NCBI RefSeq assembly: GCF_010723735.1
Contig: NZ_BLLB01000002.1
Coordinates: 1,798,001-1,862,000 of the forward strand
Source of the DNA: Mycolicibacterium hippocampi
GTDB taxonomy: Bacteria > Actinomycetota > Actinomycetes > Mycobacteriales > Mycobacteriaceae
Length of the DNA stretch: 64,000 bases
Direction of reading: 5' to 3'
Positions 19,948 to 28,500 of the stretch are shown here, piece by piece. The position numbers were made by a program, and so were the translations under genes. A model generated the notes under the pieces. The model was not told where the DNA came from and searched no databases. It saw nothing but the letters and a program-made list of their open reading frames with translations. Each line of letters starts with the position of its first letter. Positions within the stretch are counted from its first letter, which is position 1.

Positions 19948-22344
19948 CTAGATCATGTCGTTGCGGGTCAGCCACCGCATGATCGGCCAGCCGACGAACA
20001 CCGGCAGCCAACAGGTGAGTATTCGGTACAGCAGCACCGAGGGCACCGCCACCGCCGCGGGCACGCCGAACGCGGCGAGGCCACCGATGAGCGCGGCTTC
20101 CACTGCGCCGACACCACCCGGTGTGGGGGCTGCTGCAGCCAGCGTGCCGCCGACCATCGTCACGATCGTCACGGTGACGAAGCTGACGTCGCCGCCGAAC
20201 GCTTCGATGCTCGCCCACAACGCCAGGGCGGCTCCGAGTGTTGTTGCGGCGCAACCGAGCACGATCACCGCGAGGCGTTTGGGTTCGCCGGCGAGCTCAC
20301 GCAGGTCGTCGAAGACCTCCTCGAGACGGGGCCGGACCGCGGTCGCCAGCCAGCGACGCAGTTTGGGGACGAACAGCGATATGCCGATCGCGCCCAGCGC
20401 CGCACCGGCGATCAGATACAGCACGGTGCTGCTCGGCACGAACCGTGACAGATTGGCCGACACACCCACCACGGCGCTGAAGATGATCAGCAGGGTGATG
20501 TGGGTGATCACCTGCACCGATTGCTGAAGCGCGACGGCGGTGGTGGCACGCAGCGCGCCCAGCCCGCCCTTCTGCAGGAACCGGGTGCTCAGTGCCAGAC
20601 CGCCGACGCCGGCCGGGGTCGTCGTCGCGGCGAACGTGTTCGCCACCTGCATGATCGCGAGGTTGCGGAACTTCACCAGACCGTCCGCGCACGCCCACAG
20701 CGCAGCGCCCGCGCCGAGGTATTTCAGCGCGGACACTGCGAGCCCGGCCAGCGCCCACCACCAGTTCGCCGAACGCAGCTCGGAGAAGAACACCGGTACT
20801 GACGCGATGAACGGGTACGCGACGTAGACCAGCGCGACCAGCAGCACCATCTGGATGAGCTGGCTGCGGGTGAACCGGGTGATGGTCTCCGCCTTGATCT
20901 GGTCGGCGCCGGTCTGCCGCTTGACTTCGTCGCGGGCGGTCGACATCGCCGTGCCCGCATCGTGTACCGCCGCCTGAACACGTTTCGGCACGGCTGATTT
21001 GGTCAGACGGCGCGAAGCCGCCAGCACTGTCTCGTTTCCGAACACCGTGATCGCCGCGCGCACCGCCGATTCGGCGCCGTAGAGGTCGGTCGTGGTCAGC
21101 AACAGTTGCGCGATGTCGGTGTGCAGATGGGCGTCGGAGGCGCCGTACTCGGAATAGGTGAAACCGCCGAACATCGGGGTTCCGTCGACGACGCTGATCT
21201 CTTTCGCGCGCAGGTCGCCGTGGGAGATCTGCTGGCTGTGCAGCACGCCGAGCGAATCCCACACCCGCGTCACCGGTATCTCGTCGACGCACTGGTCGAT
21301 AGTGACGCCGAGTGACGGCTTGTGAGCGTAGAGCGTCCATCCCCGGTCCAGGGTCGCCATCGCGATCGGTGAGGTGTTGGCCAGCGCGAGGTCTCCGACG
21401 GCGACGGCCATCAACGCGCGGTGCTCCACGGCGCGCTGCATCGAGGTTTGCAGCGGCGCCGTTTCGCTGTCGCGCAGTCGCAGCTTGCTCCAGAACTGCC
21501 GCAGGGCGCCGCCACCACGTTGGTGTGGCCCGTACAGCTCGACGGTGGCGGTTCCGGCCGTGCCATCCGTCGCGTCGGCGTCCGCGTCCTCGGTCGCGGT
21601 GAGCACCAACGGCCCGCGCCCGGCCGGGCGGACCACCGTCAGCGCCGACACCCGGAACCCGCGCCGGGTCAGCGCCCGCACCGCACCGTCGAGTGGCACC
21701 TCGAGCGCGGGTGTGCCGACGACGAGGACGACCAGCGCGCCGATGAACCAGCCCACCGCGAGCCCGAGCAACGACCGGGCAGGCACCACCGCGCTGACGA
21801 CGAGATGAATCGGCACGAATGCCAGCAGCAACGCCCACCACCAGCGCCGCCATTGCGCAGGCAGCCAGGGGCCGGAGACGGTGAGTACCGCCGCCAGCAT
21901 CGCGATCCACCGCGGGTCGTCGAGGAACTGCGAGAGCAGTCCGTCGAGACGGTCGGTCAGATCGAAGTGCCAGCGCGGCGCGGCGATGCCGTTGCCCGTG
22001 ATCGACAGAAGCAGGATTGCGATGATTCCGGCCGCAGCGTAGGCGCCCAGCAATTTCCACTGGCGGGCGACGATCAGGCCGATGAGGATCATGAACGGCA
22101 ACGCCAGGATCGCCACGCCGTAGACGAGGTAGACGGCGTTGGACTGCGTGGGGCTGAGCACGCCGACAAGATCGGACAGCGATTTCTCCAGCGCCTCCCA
22201 CTCGTTGCGGGTGATCAGCGAGCTGGTGATCACGACGGCCAGGAAAGCTGTGGCCAGCATCAACCGCACGATGTCGTTGGTTCGCCGCGTCAACGGTTGG
22301 AGCAGGCTGCCTGAGACAGCGATGTCCCGCCCGTCAACTCGCAT
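19948..22344 (-). CDS. Membrane protein: pseudokinase-like domain fused to LPG-synthase/UPF0104 flippase-like domain
   Basis: 798-residue membrane protein. Residues about 25-230 hold six hydrophobic segments. The soluble middle (about 235-480) resembles a lipid- or aminoglycoside-type kinase: ISHGDLRAKEISVVDGTPMFGGFTYSEYG has the HGDL catalytic-loop look, but the DFG position reads FGG, so the metal-binding Asp is missing. Residues about 510-795 are a UPF0104/AglD/MprF-N-type flippase-like domain with eight or so helices, including ANTFAATTTPAGVGGLALSTRFL and AAAAPTPGGVGAVEAALIGGL. A role in moving or modifying a lipid-linked substrate is inferred from the family. It lies on the same strand upstream of the trimethylamine operon with a 115-nt gap. 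Confidence 0.75.
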   Translation of the reverse strand: MRVDGRDIAVSGSLLQPLTRRTNDIVRLMLATAFLAVVITSSLITRNEWEALEKSLSDLVGVLSPTQSNAVYLVYGVAILALPFMILIGLIVARQWKLLGAYAAAGIIAILLLSITGNGIAAPRWHFDLTDRLDGLLSQFLDDPRWIAMLAAVLTVSGPWLPAQWRRWWWALLLAFVPIHLVVSAVVPARSLLGLAVGWFIGALVVLVVGTPALEVPLDGAVRALTRRGFRVSALTVVRPAGRGPLVLTATEDADADATDGTAGTATVELYGPHQRGGGALRQFWSKLRLRDSETAPLQTSMQRAVEHRALMAVAVGDLALANTSPIAMATLDRGWTLYAHKPSLGVTIDQCVDEIPVTRVWDSLGVLHSQQISHGDLRAKEISVVDGTPMFGGFTYSEYGASDAHLHTDIAQLLLTTTDLYGAESAVRAAITVFGNETVLAASRRLTKSAVPKRVQAAVHDAGTAMSTARDEVKRQTGADQIKAETITRFTRSQLIQMVLLVALVYVAYPFIASVPVFFSELRSANWWWALAGLAVSALKYLGAGAALWACADGLVKFRNLAIMQVANTFAATTTPAGVGGLALSTRFLQKGGLGALRATTAVALQQSVQVITHITLLIIFSAVVGVSANLSRFVPSSTVLYLIAGAALGAIGISLFVPKLRRWLATAVRPRLEEVFDDLRELAGEPKRLAVIVLGCAATTLGAALALWASIEAFGGDVSFVTVTIVTMVGGTLAAAAPTPGGVGAVEAALIGGLAAFGVPAAVAVPSVLLYRILTCWLPVFVGWPIMRWLTRNDMI

Positions 22345-22475
22345 ATGGCAACGATCTCTCGGATTGGCTGGTGGGCCGTCGACGACCCACCAGACAACTT
22401 AGCGAGTGTTCGGTGCTCTCTGGTACATGCGACAGGGGCACCCCTGGTGAGATGCCCCTCGCAGCGCGGCGCCGG

Positions 22476-22802
22476 TCAACCGATGTCGACGAAGTAGAAC
22501 CGACCGGTGGTCTCCACGACCCGGTCGGTGTTGTTGCGATTGTCTCCTTGGCGTCCCATCTGCAGGACCACCTGTTGCATCTGCGGGCCCGGTCGGACCG
22601 CGACGACGTCAGCTTCCGCCACGGGCACGGTGCTGACTCGATTGACGATGACGTAGTTGCCATCTGCCTCGAGCATGTCGATGACCTGCATGGCGTTGCC
22701 GGCGCCACCCGGGGCGGCCGCAGCAGGAGCGGCGGATCCGACGATCACGGCGGAGAGTGCGGCGGCGACTCCGGCGGTGCCGGCGAGGGTGATGATCTTC
22801 AT
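22476..22802 (-). CDS. Small secreted protein, paralogue of the 22935-23243 product
   Basis: 108 residues: a cleavable signal peptide (MKIITLAGTAGVAAALSAVIVGSAAPAAAA) and a mature domain of about 78 residues, with MQVIDMLEADGNYVIVNRVST and VVETTGRFYFVDIG. The same layout, I-x2-LEADGN-x-VIVNR and ending VFVDV/YFVDI, is present in the product of the next gene upstream, so the two are a tandem duplication. Proteins of this size with such a motif are common exported mycobacterial proteins of unknown function. There are no cysteines in the mature part. Confidence 0.8.
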   Translation of the reverse strand: MKIITLAGTAGVAAALSAVIVGSAAPAAAAPGGAGNAMQVIDMLEADGNYVIVNRVSTVPVAEADVVAVRPGPQMQQVVLQMGRQGDNRNNTDRVVETTGRFYFVDIG

Positions 22803-22894
22803 GAGGGTCTGTGCTTTCTGGTTCGAAGGGCTTCTCTCCCGGTGGTGTGGTGCTGACCCGAATGCGTTACAACGACTGGCCCTGGGCAGCAGAA

Positions 22895-22918
22895 AGGGCG
22901 CCCCAACAGGGGCGCCCT
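22895..22918 (-). terminator. Strong hairpin terminator after the upstream secreted-protein gene
   Basis: Perfect 10-bp stem AGGGCGCCCC (22895-22904) / GGGGCGCCCT (22909-22918) with loop AACA. It is 17 nt past the stop of the 22935-23243 gene. Read on the minus strand it is followed by TTCT, close to an intrinsic terminator. Confidence 0.75.
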
Positions 22919-22934
22919 CTCTGCGGTGTGCGGG

Positions 22935-23243
22935 TTACCTGACGTCGACGAAGACCACGTTGCCGGTGTTCTGCAGAACCCGGCGGTCGCCCTGGGCGTC
23001 CCAGACGTATTCGCGGATGGGCTGGCCCTGGCGGACCGAGACGACCTCGGCGTTGTTCAGTGCGGTGGAGCCCTGGCGGTTGACGATGACGCGGTTGCCG
23101 TCGGCCTCGAGTGAGGCGATGGTGTCGGCGGCGCTGCCGGAGCCGGACGGGGCGGCGGCGGCGGGACCGGCCAGCCCGATGAAGGCGGCGGTGAATCCGG
23201 CGGCGATGGCGGTGGCGGTGGTGGCGGCGGTGAGGTTCTTCAT
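22935..23243 (-). CDS. Small secreted protein, paralogue of the 22476-22802 product
   Basis: 102 residues, starting at the ATG at 23243 (GGGAG 8 nt upstream), not at the further open frame. Signal peptide to about residue 31 (GLAGPAAAA), mature domain IASLEADGNRVIVNRQGSTALNNAEVVSV and a QNTGNVVFVDVR end. It resembles the adjacent gene along its length, but the two differ enough to be an old duplication. A terminator separates them, so each is expressed independently. The function is unknown. Confidence 0.8.
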   Translation of the reverse strand: MKNLTAATTATAIAAGFTAAFIGLAGPAAAAPSGSGSAADTIASLEADGNRVIVNRQGSTALNNAEVVSVRQGQPIREYVWDAQGDRRVLQNTGNVVFVDVR

Positions 23244-23316
23244 TGTTCTGCTCCCTATGTGGTTGACCGTGGTGATCTGACCGGTCCAACCAGGGCCGAG
23301 CAGGGATGATTTCCGT

Positions 23317-23346
23317 TGGCAGAAATTGATCGACCCCTGGCAGAAA
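23317..23346. promoter_or_regulatory. Pair of TGGCAGAAA direct repeats, 21 bp apart
   Basis: TGGCAGAAA occurs at 23317-23325 and 23338-23346, exactly two helical turns apart, about 75-100 nt upstream of the secreted-protein start at 23243. The arrangement fits two sites for one regulator on the same DNA face. Confidence 0.45.
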
Positions 23347-23359
23347 CCCGCCCGCCCTT

Positions 23360-23426
23360 CCCGCCGGAACGGTATTCCAGCAGCGAAAACCCGAGTGGCG
23401 ACCTGCTGGAATACCGTTCCGGCGGG
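23360..23426. repeat. Palindromic element, copy 3 of 4
   Basis: Perfect 24-bp arms (23360-23383, 23403-23426) with a 19-nt centre. It starts between the secreted-protein gene and recD, 38 nt past the recD stop. The centre matches the others only when read on the minus strand, so this copy is inverted relative to copies 1, 2 and 4. Confidence 0.95.
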
Positions 23427-23464
23427 GGGCGCGTCCGGCGGGGAGTGGCGCGTCCGGCGGGCGG

Positions 23465-25183
23465 CTAGCGCAGCCGGTGGGCCAGGCCGGAGGCGCGCAC
23501 CACCCGTCGCGAGATCGCCTCGCGGATGGCCGACTCCGAGCCGACCACCCGTACCCGCTTCTTCGCCCGCGTGACCGCCGTGTAGAACAGCTCGCGGGTC
23601 AGCAGCCGCGACTGTTCCTGCGGCAACAGCACGGTGATCTCGTCGCACTGGCTGCCCTGGCTCTTGTGGATCGTCATCGCGTGCAGGGTGTCGACCTCGG
23701 GGAGCCGGCCGGTCGCGAACTCACGCGGCCCCGACCCCGATCCGACCACTGCGCACAGCCCGCTCCCGCGCACCACCACCACCCCGGTGTCCCCGTTGTA
23801 CAAACCCAGTCCGTAGTCGTTCGCCGTGACCAGAACCGGCCGACCGGCGTACCAGTCGGTCCAGATCGGCTCACCTGTCGCGTCGGTGAGCCACCGCTCG
23901 ACCTGCCGGTTCCAGTAGTGCACGCCGTACGGCCCGCGCCGGTGCGCACACAGCAGCCGATGCTCACCCAGGGTCGCCAACCCCGCCTCGCCGGCGCCGA
24001 GGATCGCCGCCTCCCGCAGCCGCAGCGCGTGGGGGAGCAGCACTTTGCGCAGGCGGTCACCGGGCGCGTCGCTGTCGAGCCATTCGATGTTCTCCCCGCC
24101 GGCAGCCAGCAGGTTGATCACCCGGTCGGCGTCGCCGTCGCGGATGGCCGACGCCAGCGCCCCGATCGACTCACCGAACCGGTGCGACGTCTGCAGCGCG
24201 GCGACGCGCACGTCGGCGCGGCGACCGAGTCCGTCGACCAGATCCGCCAGCACCGCACCGGCTTCCACCGACGCCAGCTGATCGGCGTCGCCGACCAGCA
24301 GCAGCCGGCTGTCCGGGCGCACCGCCTCCAGCAGCCGGGCCATCAGTGTGAGTGACACCATCGACGTCTCGTCGACGACGATGACGTCGTGCGGCAACCG
24401 GTTCTCGCGATGGTGACGAAACCGCGACGAGCTGCCGGGCCGCGGCCGCAGCAGCCGGTGCAATGTCGACGACCGCAACTGCGGCAGCCTGTCCCGGTCG
24501 TCCTGGTCGAGTTGGTCGACCTCCAGCTGCACAGCCTCCAGCAGCCTCGCCGCGGCCTTGCCGGTGGGCGCCGCCAGCGCGATCCGCAACGGCGGCTTGG
24601 CTGCCAGCGACGTCTGCTCGGCCAGCAGCGCCAACAGCCGCGCCACCGTGGTGGTCTTGCCGGTGCCCGGCCCGCCGGTCAGCACCGTGAGTGATTGTGT
24701 CAGTGCCACTTCGGCGGCGGCGCGCTGCTCCTCCCAGCCGGTCGGGAACAACCGCTCGAGGCTGGGCACGGTGTCGTCGGGTGGCGTCGAGGCCAGCAAC
24801 GACAGCACGTCATCACAGACCTGCTGCTCCTCGAGCCAGTAGCGGTCGAGGTACAACAACTGCCCCGCATCGTGGCCCAGCAGCCGCAGCACCGGAGGCG
24901 TGCCGGCCAGCGGGCTGGCCCGCACCGCGGCCAGCCAGTCGTCGGGGGACGGCCACGGCAGTTCCGGCATCGCGACCTGTGCGGCGATCGAGGACAGGTC
25001 GACGCACACCGACCCCGCCCGCAGGGCGCGCACCACGAACGCGACCGCCAGCGCGACGCGCTCGTCGGTGTCCTCGGCCAGGGCGGTGAGACGGCGCGCG
25101 ACGTGAAAGTCGGCCGCCTCGAGCACCTCTGCGTCGGTGAATGCGCCGAGCAGCCCGGTGGCGGCGGCGGGTTGGACAGTCAC
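23465..25183 (-). CDS. recD: Exodeoxyribonuclease V alpha subunit RecD
   Basis: 5'-3' helicase subunit of RecBCD; 572 residues, close to M. tuberculosis RecD (575). Walker A LTGGPGTGKTTTVARLL (about 160-177), VVDETSMVSLTLMARLL (Walker B region) and late SF1 motifs ATIMHKSQGSQ-like (HAMTIHKSQGSQCDEITVLLP) and LFYTAVTRAKKRVRVVG are visible. The GTG start at 25183 overlaps the recB stop as GTGA. In mycobacteria RecBCD serves mainly single-strand annealing, since AdnAB handles end resection for recombination. A dispersed palindrome follows the stop. Confidence 0.96.
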   Translation of the reverse strand: MTVQPAAATGLLGAFTDAEVLEAADFHVARRLTALAEDTDERVALAVAFVVRALRAGSVCVDLSSIAAQVAMPELPWPSPDDWLAAVRASPLAGTPPVLRLLGHDAGQLLYLDRYWLEEQQVCDDVLSLLASTPPDDTVPSLERLFPTGWEEQRAAAEVALTQSLTVLTGGPGTGKTTTVARLLALLAEQTSLAAKPPLRIALAAPTGKAAARLLEAVQLEVDQLDQDDRDRLPQLRSSTLHRLLRPRPGSSSRFRHHRENRLPHDVIVVDETSMVSLTLMARLLEAVRPDSRLLLVGDADQLASVEAGAVLADLVDGLGRRADVRVAALQTSHRFGESIGALASAIRDGDADRVINLLAAGGENIEWLDSDAPGDRLRKVLLPHALRLREAAILGAGEAGLATLGEHRLLCAHRRGPYGVHYWNRQVERWLTDATGEPIWTDWYAGRPVLVTANDYGLGLYNGDTGVVVVRGSGLCAVVGSGSGPREFATGRLPEVDTLHAMTIHKSQGSQCDEITVLLPQEQSRLLTRELFYTAVTRAKKRVRVVGSESAIREAISRRVVRASGLAHRLR

Positions 25184-28100
25184 GGTGCCACCGTCCCGGC
25201 GCCGAGTAGGTCCGAGAGGTCGACGATCATCGGCGCCGGCGGCTTCCAGCTGAACACCCCGGCCGGATGACCGTCGACGACGGGGGTCGCCTCGCCACAC
25301 ATCCCGCGGACGAACAGGTACAGCACCCCGCCCAGATGCCGCTCCGGCGTGTAATCGGGTTGTCGCCATCGCAGGAAGCGGTGCAGCACGACGCAGTACA
25401 GCAGTGCCTGCAGCGGGTAGTCGGAGTGCAGCATCGCTTCGGCCATCCGCGCGTGCCCGTAATCGGCCGAGGTCAGCGGTATCTCGGGCTCACCCAGCCA
25501 ATTGGTCTTGTAGTCGGCGACGAGGTAGGTCTCGCCGACCCGTAACACGACGTCGAGCGAACCGGTGAGATAGCCCCGCAACGACTGCTCGGCGAGGGCG
25601 CCGTTCGTCAGCCGCTCCGCATAGGGGGCCAGTGGGTCGTCGGTCGGGACGTATCGCCGGAACAACCGTCCCACGTCGGCCAGCGAGATCCGTGGACCGT
25701 CGCCCCGGATGTCACCACCGGCGAGCGGGAACTCGAACTCCATCTCCCGCAACCGATCCCGCATACCGATCTGCCGCAGCGTGACCGCGGGCGCCAGTGG
25801 GCCCAGCGGTGTGTCGTGCATCGGCACCAACGCCGCGGCGAGGTCCTCGGCCGGCACGTCGACCGGCCACCACACCGAGTGCTCGCGGATCTGGGCTTCG
25901 AGTTCGGTGCTCAGATCGGGGGCGAAGGGGTCGGCGGTCTCCAGCACGGCATGCACCAGCGTGCCGAACTTCGCCCCCATCGGCAGGTCAGCCATCGGCG
26001 ACGGGACGGCCACCACCCCGGCCTCGGCCGGCTCCGCCACTTCAGCGTGCGGCGGCTCCGCCACCGGTATGTCACCGACCTCGTCGTCGAGTTCGACGAT
26101 CTCGGGTTCGCTGGAGACCCCGCCGGACGTCTCGGCGGCGCGGATCAACCCGGAGTACGACGTGCGTCGCCACGAGGTGTCGATCAGCCGACGAAATCGG
26201 CGCACATCCAGATCTGAAGGGGCAAGCGGCAGTTCGACCTCCACGCCGGCGGTCACCACCGACTCCTCGAGGACCGGACCGCCCTGGTCGGACCAGGCCC
26301 GCAACGCCGCCATCGCATCGGCGTCATCCAGCGTCGCCGGTTCACACCGGTCCGGTACCACCGGGTCACCTGGAGCGCGGCCCCGAAGCAGCCGCGACAG
26401 CCCGCCGTTCGGTTCATCCCATGACGGCGCCCACCATGCCACCACCTGGGACTGCGCGCGGGTGAGCGCGACGTAGGTGAGCCGGATGTCGTTGGACGCG
26501 GTCTCCCGCCGCCCGAGCTCGGTCACCTCGGCGCAGTCCGGGCTGGTCTCACCCCCGATGTGCAGACATCTGCTGGTGCCGTCGTGGAACAGCACCGCTT
26601 CGTTGGTCCGGATGTGGCGGTTGAACGCGAACGGCAGATACACCACCGGGTACTGCAGGCCCTTGCTCGCGTACACCGTCATGATCTGTACCGCGGCGGC
26701 ATCGCTGTCGAGGCGACGGTTGCGTTCGGCGGCGCCGGTGCGCTCTTCGCGGTTGGTGCGCAACCAATCACGCAGCGCGGGCAAACTGAGGTGGTCGCGG
26801 TGGGCGGTGTCGTGCAGCACCTGCGTCATGTGCGCCAGGTCGGTCATCTGCCGCTCACCGTCGGTCCACGACAGCACCCGCCGCCCCATCCCGGCGAGCT
26901 GCGCGGCCTCGAACACCGCCGCGACGCCGCGCTCGCGGACATGGTCGGCCCACTCGCGGACCTTGTCCGTCACCCGGTCGGTGAGGGCCTCGCCCTGTGC
27001 GGCAAGGTCTTCGGCGGTGTGACCGAAGAACATCGTGGTGGCTGCGGCCCTGATCAAGCCGGTGCGATGCGGTTGGTCGAACGCCTCGAGCAGGCACAAC
27101 CAGTCGTCGGCGGCGTCGGAGCGGAAGACGTCGGAATCGCCGGTGTACACCGCCGGGATGCCCGCGGCGGTGAGCGCATCGAAGCACGGTCGGCCGTCCT
27201 TGTGGATCTCGACGATCACCGCGATGTCGCCGGCCCGGATCGGGCGGCCGTCGTAGGTGGCTCCGCTGGCCAGCAGCGCGGCGATGTCGGCGGCGAGGTC
27301 CCGCGGAATGTGGCTGCGCAGTTGATCGATGGAGATCGTCTTGTCCTGCCGCGTGCGGACGGTGTCGCGGGAGACGACCCGTAGCCGGAACGGGTCGTTG
27401 TGCGGGGCTCCGGCCAATCGGTGCCCGCGGTGGTAGGCCGCAACCGGGCGCACCACGATGTCGCGGTTGCCGAGTTCGGCGCCGCGGAGCACGGCCTGCA
27501 GGGAGTCGACGAGCGCCGCGTCGCTTCGCCAGTTGGTGCCCAGTGTCTGGCGTTCCCCGGCCGTGCCGGCCGCGTGCAGGTAGGTGGCGATGTCGCCGCC
27601 GCGGAACGCGTAGATGGCCTGCTTCGGGTCGCCGATGAGGATCAGCGTGGAGCGGCCACCGAATGCCCGGTCGATCACCTGCCACTGCACCGGGTCGGTG
27701 TCCTGGAACTCGTCGACCATGACGATCGACCAGCGCCGGTGCATGCGGACGCGGGCGGGGGAGTCGGCGGACTCCAGCGCGGTGGCCAGCCGGCTGAGCA
27801 GGTCGTCGTAACCGAGGATGCCGCGCTTGCGTTTGCGGCGCTCCAGCTCGTCGCACACGGCGACGGCGAAGTCGACGCGGACCGCGGCTTCGGTGCCCGC
27901 CGGGGGAGCCACCGGACGCAGTTCGGCGCTCGGGTTCTGCACGACGTCACGGGCCAGGTCGAGGGCATCACCGCGCGACAGCGGCGGGTCGTCGCGTTGC
28001 CGGCCGAAGTAGGCCAGGTAGAGATCGTCGACGATCTCGGTCACCAGATCGTCGAGGCTCTCGGCCAGAGTCACACCTGCATCGGTATCACCGGCCACGC

Positions 28101-28500
28101 CAAGTGATTTGAGCACGAGGTGGCAGAATTGGTGCGTGGTCGCGATCGTCGCGGCGTCGAAACCGGCGAGAGCGTCGCGCAGCCGTTGCTCCCGATCGCG
28201 CAGTTGCTTGTCGGTGCCCTCGAGCAGGTGGGCGACCAGCTGGTTGTCCCCCACGGTCGACGGGTCACCGAACGCCAGCACCGCGCCCAGGATCTGTTGC
28301 CGCACCCGTTCGCGCAGTTCCTGGCTGGCGGCCTTGCTGAAGGTGATGAGCAGCATCTGGTCCAGCGTCGCCTGCCCCTCGGCGAGATAGCGCGTCACCA
28401 GGCCGGCCAGTGCGAACGTCTTCCCGGTGCCGGCGCTGGCCTCCAGCACCGTCGTGGAGTCCGGCGCCGGTAGCGGACCCAGAAGGTCGAATGTCTTCAT
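25180..28500 (-). CDS. recB: Exodeoxyribonuclease V beta subunit RecB
   Basis: 3'-5' helicase and nuclease subunit, 1106 residues, the family length. Walker A LEASAGTGKTFALAGL begins near residue 20. VMVDEFQDTDPVQWQVI is the SF1 motif II, TVYASKGLQYPVVYLPF motif V, and LTYVALTRAQSQVV motif VI. The C-terminal RecB nuclease keeps YLVADYKTNWLG with the D-x-K catalytic core. ATG 28500 shares its A with the recC stop (TGATG), and the end overlaps recD, so the trio is translationally coupled in the order recC-recB-recD. Confidence 0.97.
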   Translation of the reverse strand: MKTFDLLGPLPAPDSTTVLEASAGTGKTFALAGLVTRYLAEGQATLDQMLLITFSKAASQELRERVRQQILGAVLAFGDPSTVGDNQLVAHLLEGTDKQLRDREQRLRDALAGFDAATIATTHQFCHLVLKSLGVAGDTDAGVTLAESLDDLVTEIVDDLYLAYFGRQRDDPPLSRGDALDLARDVVQNPSAELRPVAPPAGTEAAVRVDFAVAVCDELERRKRKRGILGYDDLLSRLATALESADSPARVRMHRRWSIVMVDEFQDTDPVQWQVIDRAFGGRSTLILIGDPKQAIYAFRGGDIATYLHAAGTAGERQTLGTNWRSDAALVDSLQAVLRGAELGNRDIVVRPVAAYHRGHRLAGAPHNDPFRLRVVSRDTVRTRQDKTISIDQLRSHIPRDLAADIAALLASGATYDGRPIRAGDIAVIVEIHKDGRPCFDALTAAGIPAVYTGDSDVFRSDAADDWLCLLEAFDQPHRTGLIRAAATTMFFGHTAEDLAAQGEALTDRVTDKVREWADHVRERGVAAVFEAAQLAGMGRRVLSWTDGERQMTDLAHMTQVLHDTAHRDHLSLPALRDWLRTNREERTGAAERNRRLDSDAAAVQIMTVYASKGLQYPVVYLPFAFNRHIRTNEAVLFHDGTSRCLHIGGETSPDCAEVTELGRRETASNDIRLTYVALTRAQSQVVAWWAPSWDEPNGGLSRLLRGRAPGDPVVPDRCEPATLDDADAMAALRAWSDQGGPVLEESVVTAGVEVELPLAPSDLDVRRFRRLIDTSWRRTSYSGLIRAAETSGGVSSEPEIVELDDEVGDIPVAEPPHAEVAEPAEAGVVAVPSPMADLPMGAKFGTLVHAVLETADPFAPDLSTELEAQIREHSVWWPVDVPAEDLAAALVPMHDTPLGPLAPAVTLRQIGMRDRLREMEFEFPLAGGDIRGDGPRISLADVGRLFRRYVPTDDPLAPYAERLTNGALAEQSLRGYLTGSLDVVLRVGETYLVADYKTNWLGEPEIPLTSADYGHARMAEAMLHSDYPLQALLYCVVLHRFLRWRQPDYTPERHLGGVLYLFVRGMCGEATPVVDGHPAGVFSWKPPAPMIVDLSDLLGAGTVAP

